Shown here: positions 1-10,790 of the stretch, piece by piece
Position numbering within the stretch: position 1 is the first letter of the stretch
Layout: each line of letters starts with the position of its first letter
Source: Myotis daubentonii
Lineage: Eukaryota; Chordata; Mammalia; Chiroptera; Vespertilionidae
Assembly: GCF_963259705.1 (NCBI RefSeq)
Contig: NC_081847.1
Span: 68,531,754-68,595,753, forward strand
DNA: 64,000 nucleotides
Direction of reading: 5' to 3'
Translations under genes and position numbers: made by a program
Notes under the pieces: model-generated
Seen by the model: only the letters and a program-made list of their open reading frames with translations
What the model was told of the DNA's origin: nothing
Database searches by the model: none

Positions 1-1129
1 TATCATGTTATTCACCAATGTCACCTGAATAAATTTATTTTAAAAAGGAAATAGCATCGGTATCCACACTACCCACCTATTGGGTAAACAGCACTTCTAT
101 TCTAACCACTTGGGCAGAAAGAAGCTCAGCCTGGGCAATGGCCTGAGGAGCTCTTTGTAAGGAGGAGCCAAGAAATGACCAGTCAAGGACTGGGGGTCAG
201 TTTATTCCTCCAAGTTACCATCTCTCGTGTACCCTCCACTTCTGCCCACGCTTCCTGTCAAGGAAAACGTGTAACACAGATTCCTCTGGGCCATTTTTCT
301 CCTACTTTTTCTTTCCTCGACTGTGGTTAAATAAACTATATTGATTTTTTCCCCCAAAAGTAATTTAAGAGGTAATACAGTTCTGATTTGATAAGTAGCA
401 CCTTGATGCATTCAGAGTAAACAAATTTTAGGGATTCGATTAGCTATTTTGGTCATCAGAATCGACCACATGACGACTGGCCGTGGAGACTGCTGCATGG
501 TCAGATGGGCACAGAGGCTCTGAGGCAGCAGGGAGCTTTGCACCTGCAATGACTGGCAAGGTGTGGGTGCGGCTGGGGCAGAGTGGAGGAGGGCAGAGAA
601 GCCAGTGGTGTGGAGAGGACCCTTTCTGTGGGCACCCCTACCCTGGAGGGCTCAATCGGAGCTGGAGGCTCCTTCCCCACCTTCCTTTTTCCCCTTTTCT
701 CCCTCTTTTGGGGTTTCCTTGTGCTCCCTTGCCTCTCCTATCTTGTGGCTCTCTCTCTATCACGTGCTTGGTCTGTCTCTGATTCTCTTCCTCCGTCTCT
801 GTCTATCCTGCCCTCTGTCTCGCTCAGCGGCACATATACATGAGCACAGGTTAGGCCTCAGGAGTGCCCGAGACACTCACAGACATGGCTGAAGTCAGGC
901 AGCCATTCCATTCGCTCAGGCGCAGACATGGGTGAAGGGCCCGGAATAAAAGCCCAAGAAGCCCACAACCGATAGGGAAGGTACCTGTGCAAATGAAATC
1001 ACAGAACCGTATGACCATGCCCTTCGAGAGCCATGAGAGAGCTTGAGGGAGCCCCAGAGGGAGTCCTGAATTCTGCCTGAGAGGGTCAAGGGCGTCTGCA
1101 GGGAGGTCGGGACATTAGGCCTGGGGTGG
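1..1129. other. Unassigned non-coding DNA
   Basis: I see no gene and no repeat that I can name. The stretch from about 690 to 830 is pyrimidine-rich (CTCT and TCTC runs) and produces short overlapping open frames of biased composition. These look like chance frames, not exons, because several different frames are open over the same bases. Confidence 0.5.
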
Positions 1130-1303
1130 AGGGTGATGCTGAGAGTGTGGGCTCTGAAGCGAGGAGGCCTCTATCCCCCCAGGGACCCAGATGTGTCGCC
1201 AGTGAGTCCACCTCTCCGGGCTGCCGTTTCCTCTGTGCCTCGCCTGTAAACTGGGGAGGTTCTCATCCTGGTGCCCACGGAGCAGGAAGGTTACTGTGAA
1301 CGC
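1130..1303 (+). repeat. MIR SINE, 5' and core part (split copy)
   Basis: The stretch reads like a diverged MIR in sense orientation. It has the 'GTGGGCTCTGAAG' region, then a decayed 'TTTCCTC...CTGTAAACTGGGGAGG' core. The rest of the element resumes after the LTR that follows, at about 1659-1740. MIR is an ancient tRNA-derived mammalian SINE and no longer moves. The split shows that the LTR landed in an existing MIR. Confidence 0.65.
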
Positions 1304-1658
1304 TGTGCTACGAACTGGATGTTCGCGTCCCCCCACATCCTTGTGTTGAGATCCTAACCCCAAGCTCGCGTCATCAGAAGGTGGAGACTTTAGGAGGAGA
1401 CTAGGTCGTGAGGGTGGAGCCCTCATGAGTGGGAGTAGCACCCTTACAAAGGGACTCCAGAGCGATCCCTCCTCCTCTGCCGTGTGAGGACTCATCGGGA
1501 AGAGCCGTCTAGAAAACAGCTCCTCACCAGACACCGAATCTGCTGGCGGCATAACCCTGGGAGCCCCCTCTCCCCAGAACCGCGAGAAATACATGTCTGT
1601 TGTTTCTAAGCCATCCGGTCTGTGGTGGTGGTTGCAGCAGCCTGGACAGACTAAGGCA
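1304..1658 (+). repeat. Solo LTR, ERVL-MaLR MLT1-like
   Basis: About 355 bp begin with TG and end with CA. They carry hallmark MLT1 blocks: 'GAACTGGATGTTCG', 'GTTGAGATCCTAACCCC', 'GGTCGTGAGGGTGGAGCCC', 'GAGGACTCATCGG', 'CACCAGACACCGAATCTGC' and a terminal 'GACAGACTAAGGCA'. It is a solo LTR with no internal retroviral sequence. It interrupts a MIR. I could not identify an unambiguous 5-bp target duplication, so the outer bases are approximate. The subfamily was not determined. Confidence 0.8.
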
Positions 1659-1740
1659 AGGTGTGTGAGGTGACACATACAAATCTTCCCACAGCACCCA
1701 GCACATAATAAGCGCTCGATAAATGTTTGCTCCTCAGAGA
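1659..1740 (+). repeat. MIR SINE, 3' tail (continuation of split copy)
   Basis: The sequence 'CACCCAGCACATAATAAGC' followed by 'GCTCGATAAATGTTTGC' matches the typical MIR 3' end (lists of 'GCCTGGCACATAGTAAGCGCTCAATAAATG' type). It continues the MIR that begins upstream of the LTR, in the same strand and order. Confidence 0.7.
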
Positions 1741-2754
1741 GTAAATAAAAGATGGGAAATATAGTACAGACGGTCTTTGTACCACAGGATAAGACCAGAC
1801 CAAGACAACATTTAGGTATGTGCCCCTCAACGACCTCCAAACCGAGGTCGTTCCCTCTGAGCAGCTGTAGCCCGTCATTCTGCGTAAGCGATGGATCCCA
1901 ACCACCGGCATAATCACCAGAGTTTTATTTCCTCTTCTTCAGGGGTTGCAGGGTGCAGAGTTCAGGGAGCGTTCTCAGAGGCCTTATGCCTGGCTTCAAC
2001 ATGCAGATGCTGACTCTGCCACTGACGGTATAACCTCAGCCAAAATAACCAACCTTCCACCTTACTGTCCAATGAAAACAGTCTTGCTCTGAGGATTGAA
2101 GTAGCTGCCTGTAAGGTATTTTGACGGTGTCTGGGGTGCCTGTGCGATGTAATGTTAATAGAGTTGATTCTCTGTTTTAAAATGCTTTGCAAACTGGAGA
2201 GTCCTGTGCAGGGTGTGTTGTTGGTTTTAGAAGGTGGTCTGAGCTTATACAGATAAGACAATCCTTATTATTGGCAAAGCCAGGTCATTTTCCCCCAGCT
2301 GGTTTCCTGTCTCTTGTATTGGTACATAATACTAATACTTCAGATTTCCCCAACAACTATCAAGCCAGACCCTTCCTCCTCTCTACTTGCCTCAAGTTCA
2401 ATCTTTTCTTGAGTCCCTAACCCCAGATCATATTGTGGTGCTTCTCTCTGCTCTGCTCAGTCCTACCCAGGCCCTGCCCTCCATACTGGCACTACCCCTG
2501 CCTGGTATCCCTCATGAAGCAGCCAGTGGCTCCAGAATGCCAGGCCACTTTCTGCACAGCACACATGTTCCTTCATGCCCAGTGTGTGGGTCTTAGCGTC
2601 TTGTTCCAGCTCACAGAGCTGTCAGCAGGACAGGCCGGAACCTCGATCTCCCATCTTTCCAGGGCTGCACCCTGCAAGGCTGTCAGTATTGCAGGAGGAG
2701 TCCTGGTGCCGTGGGAGGGGCATTGCACGGCCCCTACTCATTCACTCCACCATT
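1741..2754. other. Unassigned non-coding DNA
   Basis: No gene is visible. Around 1990-2100 there is a faint MIR-like stretch ('GACTCTGCCACTGACGG', 'ATAACCTCAGCC'), and 2380-2560 has an L2-like, C/T-rich character. Neither is strong enough to name. Open frames here are short and lie in several frames. Confidence 0.4.
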
Positions 2755-2850
2755 TACTTGTGACCTCACTCAACAAATATTTCTGATGCCCGCTATGTGC
2801 CAGACACTACTCTGGGTAAGAGGAATGGGTCCTGCCCTCTGAAAAAGAAA
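2755..2850 (-). repeat. L2 LINE 3'-end fragment
   Basis: The words 'CTCAACAAATATTTCTGATG', 'TATGTGCCAGACACTACTC' and 'GTCCTGCCCTC' are the reverse complement of the L2 3' terminus. L2 is an ancient CR1-like LINE, inactive in placental mammals. The fragment is short and its ends are approximate. Confidence 0.6.
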
Positions 2851-3019
2851 AGGGGAAAATTACTGCTTATTTCTTTTGGAAAATACATGTACTCCATATT
2901 GGGAAATGCGTTCGTGGCTCCAAAATTTTGTTTGCAGGAGGGTCTTCGAGGTGTTAAATTTTTGGAAGGAGAAATGATAGAAATTCTGAGTGTTTATACA
3001 CAGCTGGTTCTCCCATCCT

Positions 3020-3400
3020 TCAGGACACACAGGGGCTGCCACTTCCTGTTCCCTTGAAGCTGGGGAGGGGGTGTCAGTGAGACACATTCTAGACAATTGG
3101 TGTGGATGGAAGAGGCGTCGTGTGTCACTTCACTGAAGCACTGCATGGCAAGTACAGGAGCCCAGGGCTCACCCCTGCCCTATGGGGGTGGAATCTGGTG
3201 TGGCCAGGTTGACACCTCAAGATGAAGCCCCGTAGATGGCTGAGTCCACAGGGGACCCTGTCCTCAAGGGTCTTCTGGGCCAGCAGTCATGTTGGTGTGA
3301 GAAAGAAAAATAAATCTTGATGTGTTAAATGACTGAGATTTGGGGTTTATTTGTTACTGCAGCCTAGCCCAGTCCTTCTGGACTGATAAGGGGTTGGGGG
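3020..3400 (+). repeat. Ancient LTR, ERVL/MaLR-like (3' part)
   Basis: The 3' half carries an LTR-like polyadenylation region: 'GAAAGAAAAATAAATCTTG', 'GACTGAGATTTGGGG', 'TTTGTTACTGCAGCCTAG', ending near 'CTGGACTGAT'. The same tail style recurs at 5690-5780 and 13260-13340. I assign it to the ERVL/MaLR group by this tail only. The 5' limit is a guess. Confidence 0.5.
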
Positions 3401-3589
3401 CGAGAAGGGAGGTTGGGATACTGGCTTGAGGCAGAATGGATGAACCAGATAGAATGGAATAAAACGCTTTCCTACAGATTATCTTAGTTGACTTCATGTG
3501 TTTCTCTTAGCTCTCTATTCCAGGCAAGAGACGCCAGGAGGGCACTAAAGCCTCCCTCTCCAAGCCATTCCTTCCAACTACTATTCATT

Positions 3590-4150
3590 TTTAAAATAAT
3601 AATTAAGCAATTAATTTTAAATAAGAAAAAATTGAATATTAATTAATAAATAAACTCAAGGACTCAGATGTTTGGGGATTTCTTAAAGGCCAATTCTTAC
3701 TGCGACGTAATTAAGAAGCCGGCTGAGGCGCGGCAGGCTATTAACAGAGGTTGACGGAGCCCTGGCCGACTCAGAGCTGCTTAGAGGCGCGGTCTTCATT
3801 AGCCGTCTCCATTCTCTGAAAGCAAAGTAGGTTTGTGCTCCTCGTGGGGACTAACTCATCTGTCACTGTGAAATCTCTAAGGACAGGCAGGTCCATTTCA
3901 AACCTAATTTGCAGTTGGCTTTTCATTTTAGTGGTTTTGGAATGAAATTTATCTGCTTCAGCCCTCGTCTGTTTGCTTCCCCCATGCAAATACCTAGTGC
4001 CCGCAGTGAAATTGCAATGTAACATCAACAATCCGTTTCCTCTGATATCAGCTCCATTTGTCAAAGGCTTGGACCCAGGCCCATAAAGAAATGTCAGCCT
4101 TGCCCCCTTTGTAGTGGTTTTATGCAAATAACATCCAAGCCTTAGTTCTG
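3590..4150. promoter_or_regulatory. Candidate conserved non-coding element (unverified)
   Basis: This block looks unlike its surroundings. It has no recognisable repeat and low CpG decay in part ('GAGGCGCGG' twice, about 3725 and 3784). It is dense in homeodomain-like ATTA/TAAT words and contains an octamer ATGCAAAT at 3984-3991. There is no open frame with coding character. That pattern is typical of developmental enhancers, but I have no alignment, so the call is an inference only. Confidence 0.25.
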
Positions 4151-5439
4151 TGGTTATGCTTTCAAGGAGAAAGAAGACTAGAGGAGAGAATAGAACATAG
4201 AAAAATAGGGGGGAAGAGGGAGAGGGGGAGAGGAGAGAACTGAAGAGAGGTGTGGAAGGAGCAGTGTGGACACCCAAACAGACAAACACACACACCTCCT
4301 CCCCACAGATGGCAGGTGGTAGTGAAGACCAGCTCCTGCTCTGAGCATCTCCTAGCTTTGTTGCAAGGGCACAAACGAGACATGGGTGAGAAGTCCTGGG
4401 CAAAGGGCCCAATGCTCCCTCCACAATACTCGCTGTTCCCGTGGGAGCAGGGGGTGGGGGGACACAGGAGGGGTTTTCAAACTGAGGCCGACTTACTCCT
4501 GGAGGCACACACTTACCAAGAGGATGTGGGCACAGACCCCACACTCTCCTGGATGTGGACGTTCCTGTGTTGATTTACCTGAGAAAACCCTCACCATCCT
4601 TCTTTCCCGTCTCCCCTTTCGCAATGGCCCTTCTTTCCATTTTAGAAAAAAGGGACAATTTTCACCCATCCGGAAGCTTCCCATAGTGCCTTGCTTCAAG
4701 GTAGGTAAGGCCGCCACACATTCAACAAGCGGGCAGCTTGTAATGTTGGGGTCTGGGGCAAGCGTCCTCTAATTAAGACTCCCTGAGCCCCTCCATCCAC
4801 CTCCTAACAACATGCATTTCCAATAAAATGTTGTTTTGATCTTTAATAATTACTTACCTAAATATATCCGATGTTTGTTTTATAACCCAAATAATTGACA
4901 GGATAGAATGTATTAAAATAAGGTAAAATTACCAGGGGAAAGTGAGAGAGATCTTTGAAGGAGAAAAGAGGATGATACACGTTTAATAATTAAGGAAAAC
5001 GTATTTTTTAAAAGATAGTGGATATTAAACAGCTGTGAGATCTAGCTTTAACTGGACGCACTTAAAGGATGACACAACAGCTTTATTGCAAAATATCAAC
5101 ACTTACATTACTGTCATTTACACGACTTTGTCATTTTTGTCCTTTGCTTTTGTGTCTAATATTTTTCCAGAAGAGCTGTTTACTAGAGCGCCTTTAAAGC
5201 TCTTCTCTTGCTCTTTACTCCTGGCTTTCGCTTCAGGACTAACTTGTCACAAAGAATCGGCCTCTGCATCAATTCATGAGAGTTATACAAAGCGGGCGAG
5301 AGAGACCCCGGGTCCTTCTGACATCTGGGTCCTGAGCAGTGAGTGGGCTGGCCTCCCTCAGCAGCTAAGAGGCCAACACTGTGCTGCAGGAATCCAGGCC
5401 TCACAGAGCTACACATTGCTGCACGTCATAGGGTGTGGT
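4151..5439. other. Unassigned non-coding DNA
   Basis: No gene or named repeat is visible. A purine-rich run (GGGAGAGGGGGAG type) lies at about 4205-4260 and (CA)-rich sequence follows at 4285-4300. The part from about 4980 to 5330 is free of recognisable repeats. A frame of 164 codons spans 5035-5529, but it runs into an LTR-like stretch and shows no domain, so I do not call it a gene. Confidence 0.4.
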
Positions 5440-5790
5440 GGTTTCGAGTACTGTTCACCAACATTTCCAGTCTCCTTACAGACTCCTTGTCTTGGAAGTC
5501 ATGTGACTGTCTTTGCCCATGATATGTGAGAGGAAGTGGTAGTGTCCCTCTTGGGCACATATTTTACAAGCCAGTCTCCATTCCTCTTGCCACAGTTGGT
5601 ACAGAAGGATATGCCTAGGTGGAGCCCCTGGGAGTCTGAGTACCAACATGCAGAAGTGCCAGCTGACCCTGAAATGGGTATGCAGCCTTCATGAGAATGA
5701 ATCGTTTCTTATTTGAAGCCACTGAGGTTTGAGTCTTGCTTGTTACTGCAGCATTACCTCACTCATCCTGAATGGTACCAAAAGCCATCT
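5440..5790 (+). repeat. Ancient LTR, ERVL/MaLR-like
   Basis: The tail reads 'TTGAAGCCACTGAGGTTTGAG', 'TTGCTTGTTACTGCAGCATTA' and 'CATCCTGAATGGTACC'. This is the 'GCCACTGAGATTT...TTACTGCAGCATAACC...GACTGATACA' style of MaLR-type LTR 3' ends. The body holds 'GTCATGTGACTGTC' and a marker-like 'GCCAGCTGACCC'. The copy is diverged, so family and ends are approximate. Confidence 0.45.
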
Positions 5791-5885
5791 ACAAAGAGCT
5801 GAAACCTCCTATGTTTTTAGATAAATTTTCACAAACTGACACATTTGCATTCTCTCCTCTGATTTGTCTTCAGAAAGGGCCCATT

Positions 5886-6372
5886 GTGGTCATTAATTTT
5901 ATGTGTAAAGCTTGACTGGGTCATGGAGTGCCCAGATAATTGAAGGTTATTTCTGGATATAGCTGTGAGGGTGTACTAGATGAAATTAGCATGTGAATTG
6001 GTGGACTGAGGAAAGCAGATTGCTTCCCTCATGTAAATGGGCATCATCTGATCTGTTGAGGCCTGAATAGAACAAAAAGGCAGAGGAAGGGAAATTTTAC
6101 TCTGAAAATTTATCCTTTGGGCCGATTGGTTGAGCTGGGACCTCCGTCTTCTCCTGGCCTTGGATTGGGACTTAAACCATTCCTTCCCCTGCTTCTCAGG
6201 CTTTGGACTCAGATGGGAACTGCCTTCCCTGGGTCTCCAGCTTGCAGATGGCTCACAGTGGGGCTTCCCAGCCTCTATTATCATGTGAACCAATTCTTTA
6301 CAATTTTACACACACACACACACACACACCTCCTATTGGTTTTGTTTCTCGGAAGAGCCCTGACTAATACTA
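5886..6372 (+). repeat. Ancient ERVL-type LTR with (CA)n microsatellite
   Basis: The 5' side reads 'TTAATTTTATGTGTAAAGCT' and 'TTGACTGGGTCATGGAGTGC', then 'GAATTGGTGGACTGAGGAAAG', 'GGCCTGAATAGAACAAAAAG', 'GAGCTGGGACCTCCGTCTTC' and finally 'AGAGCCCTGACTAATAC'. This ordered set belongs to a well-known mammalian LTR of the ERVL group. A (CA)n run at about 6308-6329 sits where the family has AT/CA-rich sequence before its 3' end. No internal viral genes are present. The exact family name was not resolved. Confidence 0.7.
6308..6329. repeat. (CA)n microsatellite
   Basis: About eleven uninterrupted CA units lie within the 3' part of the LTR at 5886-6372. Confidence 0.95.
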
Positions 6373-7351
6373 CACTCAGTTGGGTTTTGCAACTTTCCAC
6401 AGATCTTTGAGCAGTGTTTCCATGATTACTTATTTACTCCTGCCCCTATGACCCTTGTGACATTTCTCATAAATTCCATTTCCTGCTCTGACCCAGGGCC
6501 AGAGACTCTCGGCAATAAGCAGGACTGGTGTCCATCAACATTTACTATCAAATTAGAGCGTAACCATGAAGGTCTTTGCAACAGAAACACCATGTACAGC
6601 TAATGAAGACCAGAGAAAGTGATTAATTTGCCCAGAAAACTCAGGAAAACTGATGCGTGAGTCAGAAGGACATGACCTGCTGTTCCACTAATGCATATCC
6701 AGGCTCAGACACTGTCTTGCATGTGCCAGTGTACTTGCTGAATGGCCGGCCTTGAAGGCTGGTCGGAACCTTTGCTCCATTCAACCAAGCAGCTCATTTA
6801 TACACTTTTTGAAACCTTCATCTTAGACCCTGGTATTCTGGATCAACGGTGGTAAGGCAGCTGAAATTCTCACTTTGTGATGGGTTTTTTCACTCTGTGC
6901 ATATAAATGATTCCCCATCTGTCTGAGGCCTTGGCAGAGCAGGGATCCAACATTCCTAAACGCTGATGAAAACCAGAGTATTCAATTCAACATCAAAGTC
7001 CTGGATGAGGTCAGCCCCACCTGGGCAATCCTTAAGCTCCATATCACCACATTCCAAAGGTTCAGGCTTTAATTTTTCCTCAATGTGTCCCCTGTTGGAA
7101 TAATTAAAGCTATCCTAAGCTACTTGTGTGCTGTCTTAAGAGAACAGGACAGCTTCTGGAGGAATGAAGAGAGATAATTGATAACTTGAGGACTCTTCCT
7201 ACAGAACCCGCTGAACCTATAGTAGCAATCAGCTGTCTGGTGCGATGTCAGAACCCCCCTACCAGCCATCACCTTCCTCCTTGGACTGCCATGTGTCTGC
7301 AATCCTATTATCATTAATCCTTCTGAGACTAAATACCTCTTTATTTATTTA
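6373..7351. other. Unassigned non-coding DNA
   Basis: I see no gene and no repeat that I can name. Composition is average and open frames are short. Confidence 0.45.
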
Positions 7352-7528
7352 CTAGAGGCCCAATGCACGAAATTCATGCAAGAGTAGGCCTTCCTTCCCC
7401 CAGCTGCCGACACCAGTTTCCCTCTGGCACCCGGGACCCGGTCTTCCCTCGCAGCCCCAGCTTTGTCTGGAAGGTCATCCAGGAGGATGTCCAGTCTAAT
7501 TAGCATATTATGCTTTTATTATTATAGA
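7352..7528 (-). mobile_element. Non-autonomous Helitron, 177 bp (HeliBat-type)
   Basis: Read on the minus strand, the element starts 'TCTATAATAATAAAAGCATA' and ends with a hairpin based on the palindrome GCACGAAATTC/GAATTTCGTGC, followed by 'ATTGGGCCTCTAG'. It is flanked by A on the plus-strand left side and T on the right, which is the AT target expected of Helitrons. Helitrons are rolling-circle transposons with 5'-TC and CTAG-3' ends and make no target duplication. The body (CCTTCC...CTGGCACCC...) is shared with 28670-28846. It is far too short to encode Rep-helicase. Confidence 0.85.
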
Positions 7529-7667
7529 TTTTTAATTGATTTGAGAGAGAAAGGAAGAGAGAAACTTCAATGGGTTGCCTCCCAGATGCACCCTGATCGG
7601 GGATTGAACCTGCAACCTTGTGGTATACAGGATGACCCTCCAACCAAGCCCCACCAGTCAGGGCGCA
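7529..7667 (-). mobile_element. Decayed VES-related tRNA SINE
   Basis: On the plus strand the order is an A/T-rich tail remnant, 'GAGAGAGAAAGGAAGAGAG', 'GGTTGCCTCCCAGATGCACC' and 'GGGGATTGAACCTGCAACC'. The last contains the complement of a tRNA B box (GGTTCAATCCC). 'CACCAGTCAGGGC' is the 5' end. It is shorter and more diverged than the other SINEs here, so it may be an older relative. It directly abuts the Helitron on its left. Confidence 0.65.
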
Positions 7668-7689
7668 CATTCCTTTTTAAATGCAAATA

Positions 7690-8080
7690 TCACACAACTG
7701 AAAGATTTTATCAATTAGGACCCTTGGTTGCATGCAACAGGAAATATGAGTTAAGTAGCTTTAAATTAAAGGAACTTAGAACACCAAGTAACTAAGCAGT
7801 GCTGGATTCAGAGGCTCAAATGATGTCCTCAGATCCTGACTCATGTCTCCTGCTCCTCGGCTCCTCTTTTCCCTCTAGTCTCCATTCTTAGAGACAGTCT
7901 CCTGTCATGGCTGCAGGACAGACTAAGTCCAGTAGAAAAGAGTCTCTGCCACAATCACAGAAGTCACGACAGTCTGGTTACATCTCATTGGTCCTGAGTG
8001 TGTCACATGCCCAGCCCTGAACCAATCACAGTTGCCAGGAGAGGAAAGCCCTGATGGTCTTAGCCCACCTGACAAAGCAC
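7690..8080. repeat. Unassigned ancient interspersed repeat, copy A
   Basis: This stretch and 8520-8940 share order and wording. Each has a 'GGATTC' block, a run of 'CTCATG/CTCCTGGTC' text, then 'CATTGG' or 'GATTGGGTTAG', 'GTCACATGCCCAGCCCTGA' or 'GTCATGTGCTCACCCCTGA', and 'ACCAATCACAGTTGCC' or 'TTCACTGTTGCC'. I recognise the type from mammalian genomes but cannot name the family with confidence. Orientation relative to the source element is unknown. Confidence 0.45.
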
Positions 8081-8199
8081 TGGTCAAGTCATTTTGATGA
8101 AAATTAGGGAGATGGTTTCCCAGGGAATTTGGGGTTTGGTTACCAAACAGTTGATTCTGGGTAGCCAAAAATATTAAGTACGTTACAAAAATTATATTC

Positions 8200-8365
8200 A
8201 TTAAAAATATTTATAAACTAAAGCAGATAATATGAAGGTCATATTATCTCTTTTTCCACTTTACAAGTAAGACAACTGAGACACAGAGGGCTTAAGTAAC
8301 TCTCCAAAGTTACAGCTAGTGGTGGTGACACTGAGATTTGAAACTAGGCAGACCATTCCAAAGTT
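8200..8365 (-). repeat. MIR SINE
   Basis: The words 'CTTTTTCCACTTTACAAGTA', 'GACAACTGAGACACAGAGGG', 'TTAAGTAACTCTCCAAAGTT' and 'ACAGCTAGTGGTGG' are the reverse complement of MIR. Another faint piece of the same type lies at 8400-8515 ('GGGGAAACTGAGGCCTCG'). Confidence 0.7.
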
Positions 8366-8519
8366 CAGTCACTCATAAAAGATGGTGAAGAATCACCCAG
8401 AATCAGAGAACTTGGACGGTGTTGCTGTAAGACAATGGTGAACCTCATTAGATCAATGCCCTCTGAGTGACAGGTGGGGAAACTGAGGCCTCGATACTTT
8501 GGCTGCTCTGCCACTCCAG

Positions 8520-8940
8520 CGTGTTACTAAGGACTTTTCCCCTTTGGTAGTGAGTGACAGAAAATGCAAACCAAACTTTTTTCAACAAGAAGAGAATGTA
8601 TTGGCTCTCAAAACCAAACACTGGCGTCTTATGCTAGTTTCAAGCATGGCTGGATTCTGGACCCAATTCAATGACACTCAGTTTGTCTGGTGCCTTAGCA
8701 CTATCTTCAGCTGTGACCGCTTCCTTCTTAGGCTCCTGGTCACAAGGGGTCTTCGACACCTCCAGCCTCATCCTCCAGGCTGAACCCAGCGGAAAAGAGC
8801 CAGGCGCTTCCAGGGAAGTCCTGAGACTCATTCTGATTGGGTTAGCTTCAGTCATGTGCTCACCCCTGATGATTCACTGTTGCCGGGTAGCTCTGGTCTT
8901 GGGCCAACCCCTGACTCGCAGAGCTTATGATTCAAGCTGG
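8520..8940. repeat. Unassigned ancient interspersed repeat, copy B
   Basis: A second member of the family described at 7690-8080, in the same orientation. It includes 'GAATGTATTGGCTCTCAAAA', 'GGCTGGATTCTGGACCC', 'CATTCTGATTGGG' and 'TCATGTGCTCACCCCTGATG'. The two lie about 450 bp apart with MIR fragments between, so they could also be two parts of one duplicated region. I rely on visual comparison only. Confidence 0.4.
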
Positions 8941-10294
8941 GGAGGGAAGATTTTCCAAATAAAAATGGGGGGTTGGGGGGATGAGGAAGGTGAGAGTGTC
9001 CTGTTCCTAAAATAAAGTGATAGAGATGCAGGAGATTAAGAGCAACTGTGCACAATACCCAGGCTCCTATGTGAGAAAAGTTCCTCTCTTTTCTTATTTC
9101 ACTTAGAAGCAATCACAATGCATGCAACTCATAGCAACCTCTTGCAGAGTGTGTCATCTGTACCTTTCAGACTCATCTGTTTGTGCTTGGAAAATGGATT
9201 TGAAATCTCTGACCTTGTTTACGGGGTCTCTTGATTTATTGGACCTATGAGCTCACCAGTCACTGCTAGTGAGTTCACATGTTAGCAAGGCCAAGCCATG
9301 TGTTGATGAAACATCTTGTCTGCCTTAGAAGAAAAGACTATGCCTTCTCCCCAGTTTCTGGATCAACCAAGCACAAAACAATCCTTTCGTGGACACTGAG
9401 TCTTCCACGGGACCTCTGAGGAGGAAGGAAGTGAGACAGTGACCTAGGTGGACATTTCTTTCCTGCGTAAAATAATGACCTGTGGTCCCTCATGAGAATT
9501 CACTTCAAGCTTTTACCGGGGCCTCTCCAAGGGTAAAGAATTTGTCTTTCATGTCAACACAGTGCTAGCTCAACAGTGGTGCTAGATAAATGTGACTGAT
9601 GGCTGCCAATGAATTTTCCTACTTTGGGATTGACTACCTCACAAAAGAGCCACACCCCGGCCCCTCTACAGGGTTGGATGGTCTGAGCAGGGTGTGAACA
9701 CATGGGCAGAGAACAGGAAGGACACTAAAAACTCTCCCACTTGCCATCCTGACCAGATGCCCTGGTGGATATATCAGTTGGTGATCTTTGGTTGTGTCCC
9801 ACAAACACTGGGTCCAGCCAACTTAAGCCAAGAAATGAGTAGCTCAAAAAAGCAAGGTATGGCTGAAGAACTGGCCTTACAAAGGGCAAGAACTGAGTTG
9901 CTTCTGAGATTCCACAAAGAGAAAAATAAAGGAAAAAATGTCAGGACACCATAGAGGGTTTCAGTCATTCTCAAGCTGTTTTTCTTCCTCCCCAGAATCC
10001 GATTCCCTAGAAAGAGTGACTGGCCCAGCTAGGGGATAGGAAGGCCATCTTGATCAAATAGTCCCAGAAAGGACGCACCTAACGGGGAAGGATAATTCTC
10101 AAAGAAGAAACCCAGATATTTTGGCACAAGAGGGGAAGCCCCACAGCCAGCCTGCAGAGCATCTGCGAGGTCAAACACAGTCGCCTTCCTGTGCTCGGAT
10201 CCCCACCTCTTCTGCATGTCTTCCTTTGATTTGCCCAGATGTAATCTAGAAAAGCGAACCCCTTCCTCTCCCAGGTAAGTACCTGGCACCCCTG
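8941..10294. other. Unassigned non-coding DNA
   Basis: No gene or repeat that I can name. A G-rich run lies at 8965-8985. Open frames are under 120 codons and have no recognisable domain. Confidence 0.45.
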
Positions 10295-10790
10295 CACCCC
10301 AAAAATGTTCATTGCAATTTTGTCTGTGAGAGTGAACACACGGAGGCAACTTGATTAGCCGCTGGCTGGGAGCCACGGCAGGGTTATAGAATTAAAATGA
10401 ACTAGGATAGCGGACATCGACAAAAATCAAACTGGGAGACATTATGTTCAATAAAAACTAAGAAATTATAATGAAGGATATATACAGTAAAGTGTCATTA
10501 ATAGAAAGTGTTAAAATATGCCAAGTAGTATATGTACACATATACACACACACTATTTGGGGGAATAAACGAACTCATGGAAAGTATAATAAGCGTAAGC
10601 ACAGTAAGAAAACAAAGCTAGGAGGATGGTTACTTCTTGGGGAGAGGGCGGCTATAGGGAGAGGGCACACAGGAAGGTCAAATGCACTTTGAAAGTTGGA
10701 TATTTCTTATGGTCAAGTGGGGAGTACCCAGGTGCTGGCTACCTAACACTTTTCTGCACGTATAAAATGCTTCTTTTTAAATAATCAAGC
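10295..10790 (+). repeat. Ancient L1 LINE 3'-end fragment (L1M type)
   Basis: This has the look of an old L1 tail: 'GTTATAGAATTAAAATGAAC', 'GGGAGACATTATGTTCAATA', 'GGAGGATGGTTACTTCTTGG' and a final 'TATAAAATGCTTCTTTTTAA'. This follows the L1M 3' region, where the end of ORF2 gives way to the 3' UTR. It is heavily diverged, with no open frame kept. Ends are approximate. Confidence 0.6.

Noticed and set aside
1115..1840. 241-codon open frame on the minus strand
   Set aside because: It runs through the MLT1-like LTR and the split MIR in antisense; it is a chance frame in repeats.
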